Positions 1 through 9,158 are shown, counted from the stretch's first letter. The stretch: DNA of 64,000 nucleotides from Rhodococcus sp. HNM0563 (GCF_012726195.1 NZ_JAASAF010000004.1:1-64000), one strand, 5' to 3'. Notes: generated by a model not told the origin, from the letters alone. Program-made: numbers and translations.

Positions 1-57
1 CACTGCGCCGATGGTACTGCACTCGTCAGGGTGTGGGAGAGTAGGTCGCCGCCGTGC
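1..57 (+). rRNA. rrf: 5S ribosomal RNA, 3' end (partial)
   Basis: The first bases match the conserved 3' part of actinobacterial 5S rRNA: the GGTACTGC...GTGGGAGAGTAGG loop E/helix IV-V stretch followed by GTCGCCGCCGTGC, the strand that closes helix I. The 5' half lies outside the window, so the rRNA operon ends here. The exact 3' end is uncertain by a few bases. Confidence 0.93.
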
Positions 58-66
58 ATTCGTTCC

Positions 67-106
67 GAGAGGGACCCTACTTATGTGGGGTCCCTCTCGT
101 GTTTTT
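67..106 (+). terminator. Rho-independent terminator of the rRNA operon
   Basis: GAGAGGGACCC (67-77) pairs perfectly with GGGTCCCTCTC (88-98) around a 10-nt loop and is followed by GTGTTTTT. It lies just after the 5S rRNA, where an rrn terminator is expected. Confidence 0.93.
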
Positions 107-123
107 GTGGGTAGGTAGAAGAT

Positions 124-174
124 GCCGGGGTGGGTGGGGATGATTTCCCCGCCTACCCTGGCACTTTTCGTTTT
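124..174 (+). terminator. Second tandem terminator hairpin
   Basis: The 124-162 stretch folds into a long stem (GCCGGGGTGGG... against ...CCTACCCTGGC) that needs only G-U wobbles to close. It is followed by the T-rich run ACTTTTCGTTTT. It probably backs up the first rrn terminator against read-through into the opposing lapA-like gene. Confidence 0.7.
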
Positions 175-244
175 GCGGTTTGTGTAAGGGACATGTTCGG
201 AGTGTGGCGACGTGGCCACGGCCATCTGCGTGCTCGATGCAGAG

Positions 245-670
245 TCAGGATCGACCTCGTGAACCGGCGCCGAGGTTGCGCTGTCTGTTGGCGGCCCGCC
301 GCAGTTGCAGGATCCGGAGGCCCCCTGCGAGTCCGACTATCGCCGCACCGGCAATAGCTGCGAACAGCAACGCCACACCCAGGGGCAGCGAGAAGTCCCA
401 CCCGAAGAGTTCCAGCGTGATGCTGTCGAGATTCTGCAGGATGAACACCAACAGCAACAGCAGAATGAGGACGCCGGCCACCAGGGCGGTCCACAACGCG
501 CCGGTGCGAGTGCGCCTGATGCCCTTACCTCTGGCGACGTCGGGGTGCAGGTCACTCGTGGCGTCAGGATCCGGCGTCGCGCCTGAAGGCGGGACGGGAA
601 CATTGCTGTGCGGTGGCGGTGATGAGAGATCGCGGCTCGGATCCTCTGGGCCCCTCGACGTGGTTGGCAT
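245..670 (-). CDS. LapA-like (DUF1049) inner-membrane protein
   Basis: Small membrane protein of about 141 residues. A proline-rich, low-complexity N-terminus (about 40 residues) is followed by a basic stretch (RRTRTGALW) and two hydrophobic segments, LVAGVLILLLLLVFILQNL and VALLFAAIAGAAIVGLAGGL. They flank the DUF1049/LapA signature region (LQNLDSITLELFGWDFSLPLG). The C-terminus is basic and probably cytosolic. In Gram-negatives LapA helps control LPS assembly; the role of the actinobacterial relatives is unknown. The ATG at 670 was chosen; an in-frame GTG at 688 is an alternative, and neither has a clear Shine-Dalgarno sequence. The gene is alone and converges on the rrn terminators. Confidence 0.85.
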   Translation of the reverse strand: MPTTSRGPEDPSRDLSSPPPHSNVPVPPSGATPDPDATSDLHPDVARGKGIRRTRTGALWTALVAGVLILLLLLVFILQNLDSITLELFGWDFSLPLGVALLFAAIAGAAIVGLAGGLRILQLRRAANRQRNLGAGSRGRS

Positions 671-815
671 GTGCGAGCGAGTACCCACGTTCGGTTCCGA
701 CTATTCCTGGTGTGCCTGGAGTGTTCGGGGGACCCGACGAGGATCCCCCGAACACTTCTCCATCCCCCGAGTGACGACTCCCATCACAGTCGCCACATGC
801 CTCCCCGTCCTTGGG

Positions 816-1592
816 TCAGAGATACCAGCCTCCGTTGACGCCGATGACCTGACCGGTGATGAAGCCGGCATCGTCAGAGCAGAGGAACGCCGTCGCTGCT
901 GCAACGTCGTGCGGTGTACCCGTCCGGCGAACGGGCGTCATACTGGCGAGTGCCTCGAAGTTGATCAGCATCTCACCGGATTCCTCGGCTGCTCGCGCCA
1001 TCGGGGTATCGATGATCGACGGCGGAATCGTGTTGGCAGTAATGCCTTTCGGAGATAGTTCGTATGCCAGGGCCTTGGTGAGCGCGATGACTCCGCCCTT
1101 CGACGCGACGTAGTGTGCCCGATCAGGGGCGCCGGACTGTGCACTGGACGATGAAATCGTGATGATGCGACCCCAACCGGCCTCGACCATGTCGGGGACT
1201 GCTGACTGCACGCTGTTGAATGTGCCGGTGAGGTTGACGTCGATGATGCGTTTCCAGTCGGAGAGGTCGATTTCGGTGAACGGAGCGGTTGCCTCGATTC
1301 CGGCGCTCGTAACCATGACCTTCACCGCGCCGAGTTCGGCGCGGACCTTCTCCATGGCAGCATCCACACCGGGCCGATCGACCACGTCGACCTCGAATGC
1401 TCGTGCCGTCGCGCCATTTTCGTTCAGTTCATCCGCGGCTTGCTGTGCTGCGGCACCGCTCACGTCGAACAATGCGACAGGGTGGTGCAGTGCGGCGAGT
1501 TGTCGGGCGACCGAGAGTCCGATGCCGGAGCCTGCCCCGGTGACGACTGCGACTCTTGTCCTCGCCTCGATGTTGCTGGTGTTGTCGACCAT
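816..1592 (-). CDS. SDR family NAD(P)-dependent oxidoreductase
   Basis: Classical short-chain dehydrogenase of 258 residues. The N-terminal cofactor motif TGAGSGIG follows the first beta strand (VAVVTGAG); the catalytic elements are the serine in ITISSSSAQSG and YVASK (YxxxK), and the C-terminus ends GQVIGVNGGWYL. It should oxidise an alcohol or reduce a ketone. The ATG at 1592 is preceded by AAAGGA and lies 16 nt after the P450 stop, so both are on one transcript. A product of the P450 hydroxylation is the obvious candidate substrate, but this is inferred from adjacency. A longer in-frame start at 1691 would overlap the P450 gene and lacks a ribosome site. Confidence 0.93.
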   Translation of the reverse strand: MVDNTSNIEARTRVAVVTGAGSGIGLSVARQLAALHHPVALFDVSGAAAQQAADELNENGATARAFEVDVVDRPGVDAAMEKVRAELGAVKVMVTSAGIEATAPFTEIDLSDWKRIIDVNLTGTFNSVQSAVPDMVEAGWGRIITISSSSAQSGAPDRAHYVASKGGVIALTKALAYELSPKGITANTIPPSIIDTPMARAAEESGEMLINFEALASMTPVRRTGTPHDVAAATAFLCSDDAGFITGQVIGVNGGWYL

Positions 1593-1608
1593 GTGGGTAG
1601 TCGTCCTT

Positions 1609-2877
1609 TCAGTCGACGGGGGTGAACTCGAGATGGAGCTCGGCAAGGCCGCGCAGGATGTAGGTCGGTTCGTACCTGAAGTCACGGTCATGCGCCGGTC
1701 CGTGCTGGGCTTCCGATACCCGAATGTCGTGCATGCGGTCGAGGATCCGCTCGATCGTCACGCGTGCCTCGACACGTGCCAATGGTCCACCGGGGCATGA
1801 ATGGACCCCTCGGCCGAAGGCGACATGTTCACGTGCATTCTCGCGATCGATCCGAAGCTCATGGGGATTCTCGAAGCGTGACGGGTCGCGATTTGCCGCC
1901 GGAAGCGACACCATGACCACAGTGCCTGCCGGGATCGTCACACCCCCCACGTCCGTCGTCTTGCGTGCAAGACGGAAGTCGCTCTTGACCGGGCCTTCCA
2001 TGCGAAGCATCTCTTCGATGAACGGCGGGATCAGGGTGCGGTCCTCGCGAAGCTGTTTCTGCAGTTCCTGGTTCTCGGCGATTTGGAGCAGCATCGATGT
2101 GATGAGCCGTGCGGTTGTGTCCTGTCCGGCACCGAAGAGGAAGGTGGCGATCCGAACCAGTTCGACGACGTCGGGAACTTCTCCGTCCGGGTATCTCGCG
2201 TCGGCCAGGATCGTGAGGGCGTCGTCGCGTGGTTCGCGTCGGCGGTCTTCGAGGAATGCTGTGAACTTCTCGTCCAAAAACTCGAGGGGGTTGGTACCCA
2301 GTGATTCGCCCTCGGTCGATCCGACTTTCTGTGCGTTGAGGTGCCGCGCGAACGACTCATGGTGTTCGGCCGGAACACCGAGTAGGTCGGCAATCGTCAA
2401 CAGGGCGAACGGAACGCCGTAACCGAAGAGTGCCTCGAATCTGCCGGCCGAGTGGAACTGATCGATCAGCCGATCGCACAGCTCCCACATGAAGTGTTCG
2501 TTCTCGTCGAGTCTGCGCGGGGTGAACAGTCCGCTCACGAGGCGACGAGTCCGTGAATGCTGCGGTGGATCCATGGTGACCAGGTGCTCGTACATCGGAA
2601 ACTGCTCGCGGTGCTCATCGATCTGCAGATTGATGTCGTCTCCCTCGACTGGAAACGGTAGCGGAGGGAATGGGCCGATCGGCGCGACGATATTGGAGAC
2701 GCTTGCTGTGTCACGGAGAACCGCCAGCACCTCGTCGTATCCGGTGACTGCGATGACGTTCTGTGAGGCTTCCAGCCGGCGTACCGGGCACTTCGAGCGG
2801 TGATAGTCGAAGAACGGGTGCGGGTCGGCGACGAAGGACGGATCGGTGAAGTAGTCCTTCGTATCGAAGTCGTTCAA
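1609..2877 (-). CDS. Cytochrome P450
   Basis: Soluble bacterial-type P450 of 422 residues. It shows the I-helix oxygen-activation motif FGAGQDTTARL, the K-helix ExxR in FIEEMLRMEGP, and the heme-ligand loop FGRGVHSCPGG with Cys361 as thiolate ligand. It should hydroxylate a small hydrophobic substrate with electrons from separate ferredoxin partners, none of which are nearby. The start was set at TTG 2877 because AGGAGG (2884-2889) lies 6 nt upstream; an upstream ATG (2910) has no such site. It heads a P450-SDR operon that diverges from a TetR gene, so it is probably derepressed by its own substrate. Subfamily and substrate cannot be told from sequence. Confidence 0.95.
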   Translation of the reverse strand: MNDFDTKDYFTDPSFVADPHPFFDYHRSKCPVRRLEASQNVIAVTGYDEVLAVLRDTASVSNIVAPIGPFPPLPFPVEGDDINLQIDEHREQFPMYEHLVTMDPPQHSRTRRLVSGLFTPRRLDENEHFMWELCDRLIDQFHSAGRFEALFGYGVPFALLTIADLLGVPAEHHESFARHLNAQKVGSTEGESLGTNPLEFLDEKFTAFLEDRRREPRDDALTILADARYPDGEVPDVVELVRIATFLFGAGQDTTARLITSMLLQIAENQELQKQLREDRTLIPPFIEEMLRMEGPVKSDFRLARKTTDVGGVTIPAGTVVMVSLPAANRDPSRFENPHELRIDRENAREHVAFGRGVHSCPGGPLARVEARVTIERILDRMHDIRVSEAQHGPAHDRDFRYEPTYILRGLAELHLEFTPVD

Positions 2878-3017
2878 GTGGAGCCTCCTGAGGGACCTCT
2901 TTTGGTGCATAATGCGTTGCAGCGCAGGTTAATTAGATGACACAGGCGCTCGGGAACCCAGCCCGTGAGAGGGCCGCGTCCAAGCGCTGTGCACCTGCAT
3001 AGCATTGCCTGTGTAAT

Positions 3018-3063
3018 GGATAACATACGTAGCTGGATATGGTCAACATCACAGGGGTTATCC
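3018..3063. promoter_or_regulatory. Inverted repeat in the P450/tetR divergent promoter region
   Basis: GGATAAC (3018-3024) and GTTATCC (3057-3063) are perfect inverse copies separated by 32 bp, between the divergent P450 and tetR genes. A related GTTTATCC lies at 3726-3733, upstream of the mce operon. They could be half-sites for the TetR protein, but the wide spacing makes a single dimer site unlikely. Confidence 0.35.
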
Positions 3064-3117
3064 GCGCTAGAGTGTCGCAAAGTTGCAGCCGTGCAACCGG
3101 TGAATGGAGGTCGATGG

Positions 3118-3690
3118 ATGGCGTCGTCGCGCAGGCTCGGTGCTCCCGATGCGAAGAATCGAACGGTCCTGCTCGATGCTGCCGAGGCATTGATGATCGA
3201 AAAGGGCTACGCTGCTGTGACATCCAGGAAGGTCGCTGATGCGGCCGGCTTGAAGCCGCAGTTGGTGCACTACTACTTCAGGACGATGGATGACCTCTTC
3301 CTGGAAATCTTCCGCCGCCGTGCGGAGGAGGGTCTCGTTGTGCAGGCCGCCCTGGCGGACGCGCCCAACCCACTTCGGGCGCTGTGGGAATTCAGTACGA
3401 ACCCTGCGGGCGTCGCTGTGACCATGGAGTTCATTGCGATGTCGCGTCATCGTGAGGCCCTGCGGCAAGAGATTGCGAACTATTCCGAACAGTTCCGCGT
3501 CGGTCAGCGAGAGGCGCTCGACAAAGTCCTCGACCGCGTGAACCTCTCCGAGAAGATTCATCCGGTCGTGGTCTCGGTGCTCATGACGAGTTTGTCGCGT
3601 GTGCTGGTGATGGAGGAGTCCCTGGGGGTGACGGGAGGTCACGCGGAGACGGTCGAGCTCGTCGAGTGGGTGTTGAGCAAATTCGATTGA
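3118..3690 (+). CDS. TetR/AcrR family transcriptional regulator
   Basis: Regulator of 190 residues. The N-terminal helix-turn-helix is typical of TetR: LLDAAEALMIEKGYAAVTSRK, then VADAAGLKPQLVHYYFRTMDDL. The C-terminal half is a variable ligand-binding helical domain. The ATG at 3118 has GGAGG (3106-3110) in place; earlier in-frame starts lie in the promoter region. It diverges from the P450-SDR operon and is followed 350 bp later by the mce operon, so it may control either or both. Its ligand is unknown. Confidence 0.92.
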   Translation: MASSRRLGAPDAKNRTVLLDAAEALMIEKGYAAVTSRKVADAAGLKPQLVHYYFRTMDDLFLEIFRRRAEEGLVVQAALADAPNPLRALWEFSTNPAGVAVTMEFIAMSRHREALRQEIANYSEQFRVGQREALDKVLDRVNLSEKIHPVVVSVLMTSLSRVLVMEESLGVTGGHAETVELVEWVLSKFD

Positions 3691-4042
3691 TTTGCCGTCT
3701 CTGCAGGTGAAGCTATGTATAAGCGTGTTTATCCGTAGTCTGTCTGCGCCTGTTCGTAAACGATCGTTGCATTTATGAGAACTCTCTTCTACTTTGATGC
3801 ATGTCAGATGCTCGTTTGTGGAGTGACCGGCTCGGTTGGGAGTATCGGGGGTGTGCGGCCGGGGCGCCTGATTCAAGGTGCGTTCGGGCTGCGTGTTCTT
3901 CGTGGCCGGGCGGGAATCGCTCCCAGTGTGAGTCGAATTCATTTTCGCACGCGCACAGCATCTTTCGTGCAGAGTATGAGTGAAGGCCGATCCGGTATCG
4001 GCTGTGCTCTTCGAATTCTTCCGCTCGCGAAGGGGATCGACT
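3691..4042 (+). promoter_or_regulatory. mce operon upstream region with palindrome
   Basis: There is no convincing gene in these 352 bp; the short open frames here lack support. It holds the perfect 10-bp palindrome AACGATCGTT (3759-3768) and, about 30 bp before it, a GTTTATCC element similar to the repeats upstream of tetR. The region should carry the mce operon promoter. No clear -10/-35 pair could be assigned. Confidence 0.45.
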
Positions 4043-4903
4043 GTGGCAGAAGAGGGTTCCACTTCCACGCATGAGCAGTCCGCCACCGATGAGATAGACG
4101 AATGGGCGAGGGGCTACGTCCGACGTCACCCCGTGGCAGCCCTTGCAACTGTGGGCGAACAGTGCAAGCTCGGAGTCCGAACCATCCAGCATCTCGTCGT
4201 GGACATCGCGACTCTTCGATTTTCCTTTGCGGAGTTCATCCGTCAAGCGGCATTCATGGCGTCGGCGTCCGCACTGCCCACAATGTTTGTTGCGATCCCG
4301 ATCGGAGTGACTCTCTCGATCCAGTTCGGGTTGCTCGCCGGGCAGGTCGGAGCGACGTCGCTCGCGGGGGCGGCGAGTGGTCTTGCCGTGATCAAGCAGG
4401 GCGCTCCGATGGTTGCGGCGCTGTTGATGGCGTCAGCAGCAGGCTCGGCTGTGTGTGCAGACCTCGGTTCGCGCAAGACCAGGGACGAGATCGACGCTCT
4501 TGAAGTAATGGGGATCTCGGTGGTCCGGCGACTGGTGGTTCCGCGGTTCGCGGCGGCGATCTTGGTCGGTCTCGCATTGACCGGACTTGTGTGCTTCGTC
4601 GGATTCCTTTCCGGCTACCTGTTCAACACCTTCGTGATGAACGGGACACCGGGTAGCTTCGTAGCCACCTTCGCTTCGTTCGCGACGGTCGGCGACTTCG
4701 TCCTCACGATGATCAAGGCCATGGTGTTCGGAGCAATCGTCGCGGTGGTCGCGTGTCAGAAGGGGCTGTCGACAAGCGGCGGCCCCGCGGGTGTGGCGAA
4801 CTCGGTGAACGCCACAGTCGTCGCGTCGATTCTTCTCCTCATGGTTGTCAACGTCGCTTTCACCCAGCTCTACGTGCTGCTGTTCCCGCGGACGGGGTTC
4901 TGA
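4043..4903 (+). CDS. yrbEA: YrbE-family ABC permease, first subunit of Mce transporter
   Basis: MlaE/YrbE permease of 286 residues with about five to six hydrophobic segments (for example SALPTMFVAIPIGVTLSI, FAAAILVGLALTGLVCFVGFL, VASILLLMVVNVAFTQLYVLL). The conserved loop reads SRKTRDEIDALEVMGI, where the permease contacts its ATPase. Together with YrbEB it forms the membrane core of an Mce lipid importer; the ATPase (MceG type) is usually encoded elsewhere and is absent here. GTG 4043 was chosen because GAAGGGG lies about 7 nt upstream. It opens the mce operon; the next gene begins 1 nt after its stop. The mce paralogue number cannot be assigned. Confidence 0.94.
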   Translation: MAEEGSTSTHEQSATDEIDEWARGYVRRHPVAALATVGEQCKLGVRTIQHLVVDIATLRFSFAEFIRQAAFMASASALPTMFVAIPIGVTLSIQFGLLAGQVGATSLAGAASGLAVIKQGAPMVAALLMASAAGSAVCADLGSRKTRDEIDALEVMGISVVRRLVVPRFAAAILVGLALTGLVCFVGFLSGYLFNTFVMNGTPGSFVATFASFATVGDFVLTMIKAMVFGAIVAVVACQKGLSTSGGPAGVANSVNATVVASILLLMVVNVAFTQLYVLLFPRTGF

Positions 4904-4904
4904 A

Positions 4905-5759
4905 GTGGCTTCCCGCTATTTCCCTCCGGGCGTGAGACCTATTGTCGCCGCCGTGAGAAGTCAGGTGACAGTGATTGCCCGGCTCGGGCACATGGTCACT
5001 TTCCTGATGCGGGCAATCGCCGCGATCCCCACCACGCTGCGGCATTACCGGAAGGAGTTTCTTCGGATTCTTTCGGACGTCACCTGGGGGAACGGGTCGC
5101 TCGTCGTCGGAGGCGGAACGGCAGGCGTGATAATCGTGCTCGGCGCGGCTGCCGGTGCGATCGTGGCGATCGAGGGATACAACGCGCTGCACCTCCTCGG
5201 TCTCGAGCCTGCCACCGGAATGATCTCGTCGACGGCCACGACCCGTGAACTTGCGCCCATCATGGCCTCTCTGGCCTTCGCGGCACAGGCCGGCTGCCGT
5301 TTCACTGCCCAGCTCGGCGCGATGCGGATCTCCGAAGAGATCGATGCAATGGAAACGCTCGCGATCCGTTCGATACCGTTCCTCGTCACCACGCGTCTGC
5401 TGGCATCGGTGGTGGCAGTGATACCGCTGTACCTGGTCTGCCTGGCGGTCAACTACGTTGCGGTGCAGGTTGTGATCGGAATGGCAGGGGGTGTCTCGTC
5501 CGGAACCTACGAACACTATTTCTCACTGGTGCTCAGCGGATCCGACGTCGTCTACTCACTGATCAAGACCATCCTCTTCGTCATCATCACCACGACGATC
5601 CAGTGCTACTACGGCTATTACGCGGCCGGCGGCCCCCAGGGCGTCGGCACCGCAGCCGGACGAGCGATGCGTGCCAGTATCTCGGCGATGATCGTAATGA
5701 ATCTTCTTCTGACTCTCCTGTTCTGGGGCCTGGGCTCCGGGGCAAGGCTCGGGGGGTAG
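4905..5759 (+). CDS. yrbEB: YrbE-family ABC permease, second subunit of Mce transporter
   Basis: Second MlaE/YrbE permease, 284 residues. It has the same fold as its neighbour, with TTRELAPIMASLAFAAQAG, the cytosolic loop RISEEIDAMETLAIRSI, and C-terminal membrane segments ending in LLLTLLFWGLGSG. It pairs with YrbEA as the heterodimeric permease. GTG 4905 lies 1 nt after the yrbEA stop, so translation is coupled. The longer in-frame start at 4845 would sit inside yrbEA and was rejected. Confidence 0.94.
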   Translation: MASRYFPPGVRPIVAAVRSQVTVIARLGHMVTFLMRAIAAIPTTLRHYRKEFLRILSDVTWGNGSLVVGGGTAGVIIVLGAAAGAIVAIEGYNALHLLGLEPATGMISSTATTRELAPIMASLAFAAQAGCRFTAQLGAMRISEEIDAMETLAIRSIPFLVTTRLLASVVAVIPLYLVCLAVNYVAVQVVIGMAGGVSSGTYEHYFSLVLSGSDVVYSLIKTILFVIITTTIQCYYGYYAAGGPQGVGTAAGRAMRASISAMIVMNLLLTLLFWGLGSGARLGG

Positions 5760-5762
5760 GCC

Positions 5763-7067
5763 ATGTCGTTCCTATTGGAGAGTGACCCGAATCGGGTGAC
5801 CGTGCGCGGTCTGATGCTGCGAGGAACTATCGCTCTTGTGGTGGCGATCCTGTTCGTCGCGGGAATTCTTGCCAAGATGAACGGAGTATTCGACAAGGGC
5901 CATCGCGTGACGGCGGCGCTCACGGACGTCGGAGACGGTCTGCCCGCGAGATCCGATGTCAAGTTCCGGGGTGTGCTGGTCGGCCAGGTCGACGCCGTCG
6001 TGCTGCCCGAAGGGGACGGTCCCAACGTCGTCGACATCACCATCCGTCCCGAATACCTCGACGGAATCCCGGCGACGGTGACAGCGCGGGTGGTACCGAG
6101 CAACGTTTTCGCCGTCTCGTCGGTCCAGCTCGTAGACAACGGTCCCGCGCCCCACCTCGAGGACGGAGCGACGATCCTGCAGGACGAGAGTCTCTCCACG
6201 GTGCAGCTCCAGACAGCACTGACGAAACTTCGTGACCTCACCGCCGCGACCGCGCGCCTGAGCTCGCAGGAAACCATGGGCGTCCTCGCCACAGTGGCGC
6301 AGGCGACCGATCGGCGGGGCGACGACATCGTCCAGGCCGGTGCACAATTACAGCGAATCGTACGAGAGGTCAACGCGGTCGTCACCCCCGACGGCAGTCC
6401 GTCGACATTGACCGCACTGGCGAATGCAGTGGAGGGTCTGCAGCATTCGGCGCCGGAGTTGCTCGACGCTGTGAATCATGCCGTCGTACCGATGCGGACG
6501 GTCGTGGAGAAGCAGGAACAGTTGTCCACCTTGTTCTTCGGGAGCGCCAACACTCTCTCGACGATGGCAACCTCGCTCGAGAACAACACTGATCGAATCA
6601 CCGGCATCACCACCGAGCTCGAACCGGTGCTCGGTGTCGTGGCTGACGGTGCCCACGAGTTCACTCCGATCGTCACCAGAATGAACTGGATCTCGGGGAA
6701 GTGGTGGACGGAGTTCTGGCCTGCCGGGCAGCAGAACGGCAGGGGAGTCTTCGTCTTCCAAGCGACGCCCCGCATCGAATACACACGCACGGACTGCCCC
6801 CGGTACGGAGAGCTGGCCGCACCCAGCTGCTTTACGGCGCCCGATACCGGTGCGCCGCCGGTGACCGAACAACTCGCGGCCACACGCACTATCGAGAGAG
6901 CACCTGTCGGGGGCAATGTCGGTCAGGTGGGCGCGCCTGCGGAGAAGGAAATCGTCGATCAGATCCTCGGCGGTGACTTCGGTGCGGCCGCAGACCTTCT
7001 GCTCGGGCCGATCACGCGTGGTGCCGATATCAAAGTGGTGCCCGAGCCGGAAGGAGCGCCGCGATGA
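5763..7067 (+). CDS. mceA: Mce family protein MceA
   Basis: Protein of 434 residues with one N-terminal membrane anchor (ALVVAILFVAGILAKM), then the MCE/MlaD domain (about 45-120), with VTAALTDVGDGLPARSDVKF and GVLVGQVDAVVLPEG. A long helical region follows, and a C-terminal tail contains CPRYGELAAPSC. Mce proteins form a hetero-hexameric tube or needle that carries lipids across the periplasm to the YrbE permease. The ATG lies 3 nt after yrbEB. The C-terminal cysteines and proline-rich tail are typical of actinobacterial MceA. Confidence 0.95.
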   Translation: MSFLLESDPNRVTVRGLMLRGTIALVVAILFVAGILAKMNGVFDKGHRVTAALTDVGDGLPARSDVKFRGVLVGQVDAVVLPEGDGPNVVDITIRPEYLDGIPATVTARVVPSNVFAVSSVQLVDNGPAPHLEDGATILQDESLSTVQLQTALTKLRDLTAATARLSSQETMGVLATVAQATDRRGDDIVQAGAQLQRIVREVNAVVTPDGSPSTLTALANAVEGLQHSAPELLDAVNHAVVPMRTVVEKQEQLSTLFFGSANTLSTMATSLENNTDRITGITTELEPVLGVVADGAHEFTPIVTRMNWISGKWWTEFWPAGQQNGRGVFVFQATPRIEYTRTDCPRYGELAAPSCFTAPDTGAPPVTEQLAATRTIERAPVGGNVGQVGAPAEKEIVDQILGGDFGAAADLLLGPITRGADIKVVPEPEGAPR

Positions 7068-8101
7068 CGATCCGGAAACCACTTATCGGTCTCGTCGTGT
7101 TCCTGTTGATCTCCGCAGGCTTGACATGGCCGGTCGTGGTTACATTGCAGCGGGGAGTCGAAGGCTCGACGAGTGCCTACTCCGCGGTGTTCAGTGACGT
7201 TTCGGGGTTGCGTGTCGGCGACGACGTGCGGATGGCCGGTGTGCGTGTGGGTCGAGTCGATTCGATCTCTCTCGACGACACGGTTGCGCGAGTGTCCTTC
7301 AGCATCGACCGGACTCAACAGGTGTTCGCGAACACCGAAGCATCGATCACCTATCAGAACATCATCGGCCAGCGCTATCTCGGGTTGTCGCTGGGGGAGA
7401 ATCCCGACACCGCAATCATGGAGGCCGGTTCGGAGATCCCCCTCGAGCGAACCACGCCGTCCTTCGATATCTCAGTGCTGCTCAATGGTTTCGAACCGCT
7501 CTTCAGCGTGCTCGATCCAGACCGGGTCGACAGCATCACGGCCTCCTTGATCGCCGCACTCCAAGGCGACGGCGGAGCCGTGACCACCCTCGTGGCGGAG
7601 ACATCACGAGTTGCGGAGTCGATGGCCGAGCCGGATCGGATCCTCGGAGACATCATCGTGAACCTCGACGGAATAATCTCGGACCTCGCGACGCAGAGCG
7701 GTGAGATCGACTCGGTGCTCGCCGGTGCCCATTCGATCTTCGCCGAGCTCAATGCTCGGCGCCCGGAGTTGGTCGGTTCGCTCGATGTGATCGCCACCAC
7801 GACCGACAGTCTTGCTTCGCTCACCGGTGAAGTGGAACCGGACCTGCAGGAGATTCTGCGCAGACAACCGGGCTTCACCGGCCACTTCGTCGACACCAAA
7901 CCATCATGGGAGTACTTCGGCTTCAATCTCCCCGGTCTTCTGAAGGGGCTGGCCCGTGTGAGTGAGGATGGTTCCTACCTGAACGCCTACCTGTGCAACA
8001 TCAACGCCACTCTCGTGCCCGAACTGAGCCATGTCATCCCCTCGGTCGTGGCGGGTGCAACTCCCGGGGGCGAAATCAAGAACTCCCCGATCTGCAGGTG
8101 A
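7064..8101 (+). CDS. mceB: Mce family protein MceB
   Basis: Protein of 345 residues with an N-terminal hydrophobic anchor (LIGLVVFLLISAGLTWPVVV) and an MCE domain around AVFSDVSGLRVGDDVRMAGVR. Its ATG overlaps the mceA stop by 4 bp (ATGA). A helical segment follows the MCE domain, and the C-terminus carries two cysteines (NAYLCNIN, NSPICR), a common MceB feature. It should be one of the six subunits of the lipid-transfer tube. Confidence 0.94.
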   Translation: MTIRKPLIGLVVFLLISAGLTWPVVVTLQRGVEGSTSAYSAVFSDVSGLRVGDDVRMAGVRVGRVDSISLDDTVARVSFSIDRTQQVFANTEASITYQNIIGQRYLGLSLGENPDTAIMEAGSEIPLERTTPSFDISVLLNGFEPLFSVLDPDRVDSITASLIAALQGDGGAVTTLVAETSRVAESMAEPDRILGDIIVNLDGIISDLATQSGEIDSVLAGAHSIFAELNARRPELVGSLDVIATTTDSLASLTGEVEPDLQEILRRQPGFTGHFVDTKPSWEYFGFNLPGLLKGLARVSEDGSYLNAYLCNINATLVPELSHVIPSVVAGATPGGEIKNSPICR

Positions 8102-8105
8102 CGAT

Positions 8106-9158
8106 ATGACACGGACAGGATCGAAATTCGCGCAGAAGTTCCGATTGCGGCCGGTGGAGTCGTACAGTGCGGTCTCCCTCGGTGTGGTGACCGTGGTCGC
8201 GATCGTGGCTGTACTGGTCGCAACGGTCGGGGTTGCCAATCTGGGACTCGGAAAGACCACCTACGAGGCGGAATTCGTCCAGGCGGCACAGATTGCACCC
8301 GGAGACGGGGTTACCGTGGCCGGGATCCAGGTCGGCACGGTCGAAGGTGCACGACTCGAGGGTGATCGTGTGGTCGTCACGATGAAGATCGATAAGGGCG
8401 TGAGCCTGGGGGCGGACACCGTGGCCTCGATCAAACTCACCACGCTGTTGGGATCGCGCTACGTCGAACTGCGTCCTGCAGGGGAGGGAAGCATTCCTGA
8501 CAGGCGCATCGCACTTTCCAATACTGTTGTGCCATATGATCTGCAAGCCGTCCTTGCGGACGCGACGACGACCTTCGAACAGGTCGATGCGGAGCGGCTG
8601 GGTGCGACACTGTCCGAACTCTCCGGGGAGTTGGAAGGTCTTCCGGAGCTGATGCCGCAAGCTTTGGAGAACGTCGAGAAACTGTCGGGGGTCGTCGCAG
8701 ATCGGCGAGGACAGATCGGATCTCTGGTCTCGGCGACGTATCAGCTCACCGAGATCATCCGTGCACAGCAAGCCGATCTCGGCTCGCTCGTGCGCGACGG
8801 GAGCGACATGGTGAATGAACTGGCGCTGCGTCAGAACCTGGTGGAACGGTTGTTGTCGTCCACCAGCAGCCTTGTGGCGCAACTTCATACGGTCGTCGTC
8901 GACGATCGCGAGTCGATCGACGCCCTGATTGCCGATCTCGACTCGATGCTCCAGAGTCTTGGAAATCAGGATGCACTGCTTCGTAATATTCTCCAGATTC
9001 TACCGGTCCCCATCCGCAACTTCACGAACGCGACCGGGACCGGGCCGGAATTGGATTTCACCTCCGTTGCAGGGCCGTTCATCGATTCGTGGATGTGCGC
9101 GATCAGCGGAAATGCCGAACTGCATTCGCTCCCACCGTATTTCGAGGATTGCCAATGA
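8106..9158 (+). CDS. mceC: Mce family protein MceC
   Basis: Protein of 350 residues: a short basic N-terminus, a membrane anchor (VVTVVAIVAVLVATVGVANL), then the MCE domain (YEAEFVQAAQIAPGDGVTVAG, TTLLGSRYVELRP). A long helical tail ends in two cysteines (WMCAISG, FEDCQ). The ATG at 8106 lies 4 nt after the mceB stop; a longer in-frame start would run back into mceB. Subunit of the Mce hexamer. Confidence 0.94.
   Translation: MTRTGSKFAQKFRLRPVESYSAVSLGVVTVVAIVAVLVATVGVANLGLGKTTYEAEFVQAAQIAPGDGVTVAGIQVGTVEGARLEGDRVVVTMKIDKGVSLGADTVASIKLTTLLGSRYVELRPAGEGSIPDRRIALSNTVVPYDLQAVLADATTTFEQVDAERLGATLSELSGELEGLPELMPQALENVEKLSGVVADRRGQIGSLVSATYQLTEIIRAQQADLGSLVRDGSDMVNELALRQNLVERLLSSTSSLVAQLHTVVVDDRESIDALIADLDSMLQSLGNQDALLRNILQILPVPIRNFTNATGTGPELDFTSVAGPFIDSWMCAISGNAELHSLPPYFEDCQ

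Noticed and set aside
3018-3063. Single TetR dimer operator
   Set aside because: The 32-bp gap between the arms is too large for one TetR dimer; listed only as an inverted repeat.
3775-4074. Small gene between tetR and yrbEA
   Set aside because: No ribosome site, no coding pattern, and it runs into yrbEA in another frame; treated as promoter region.
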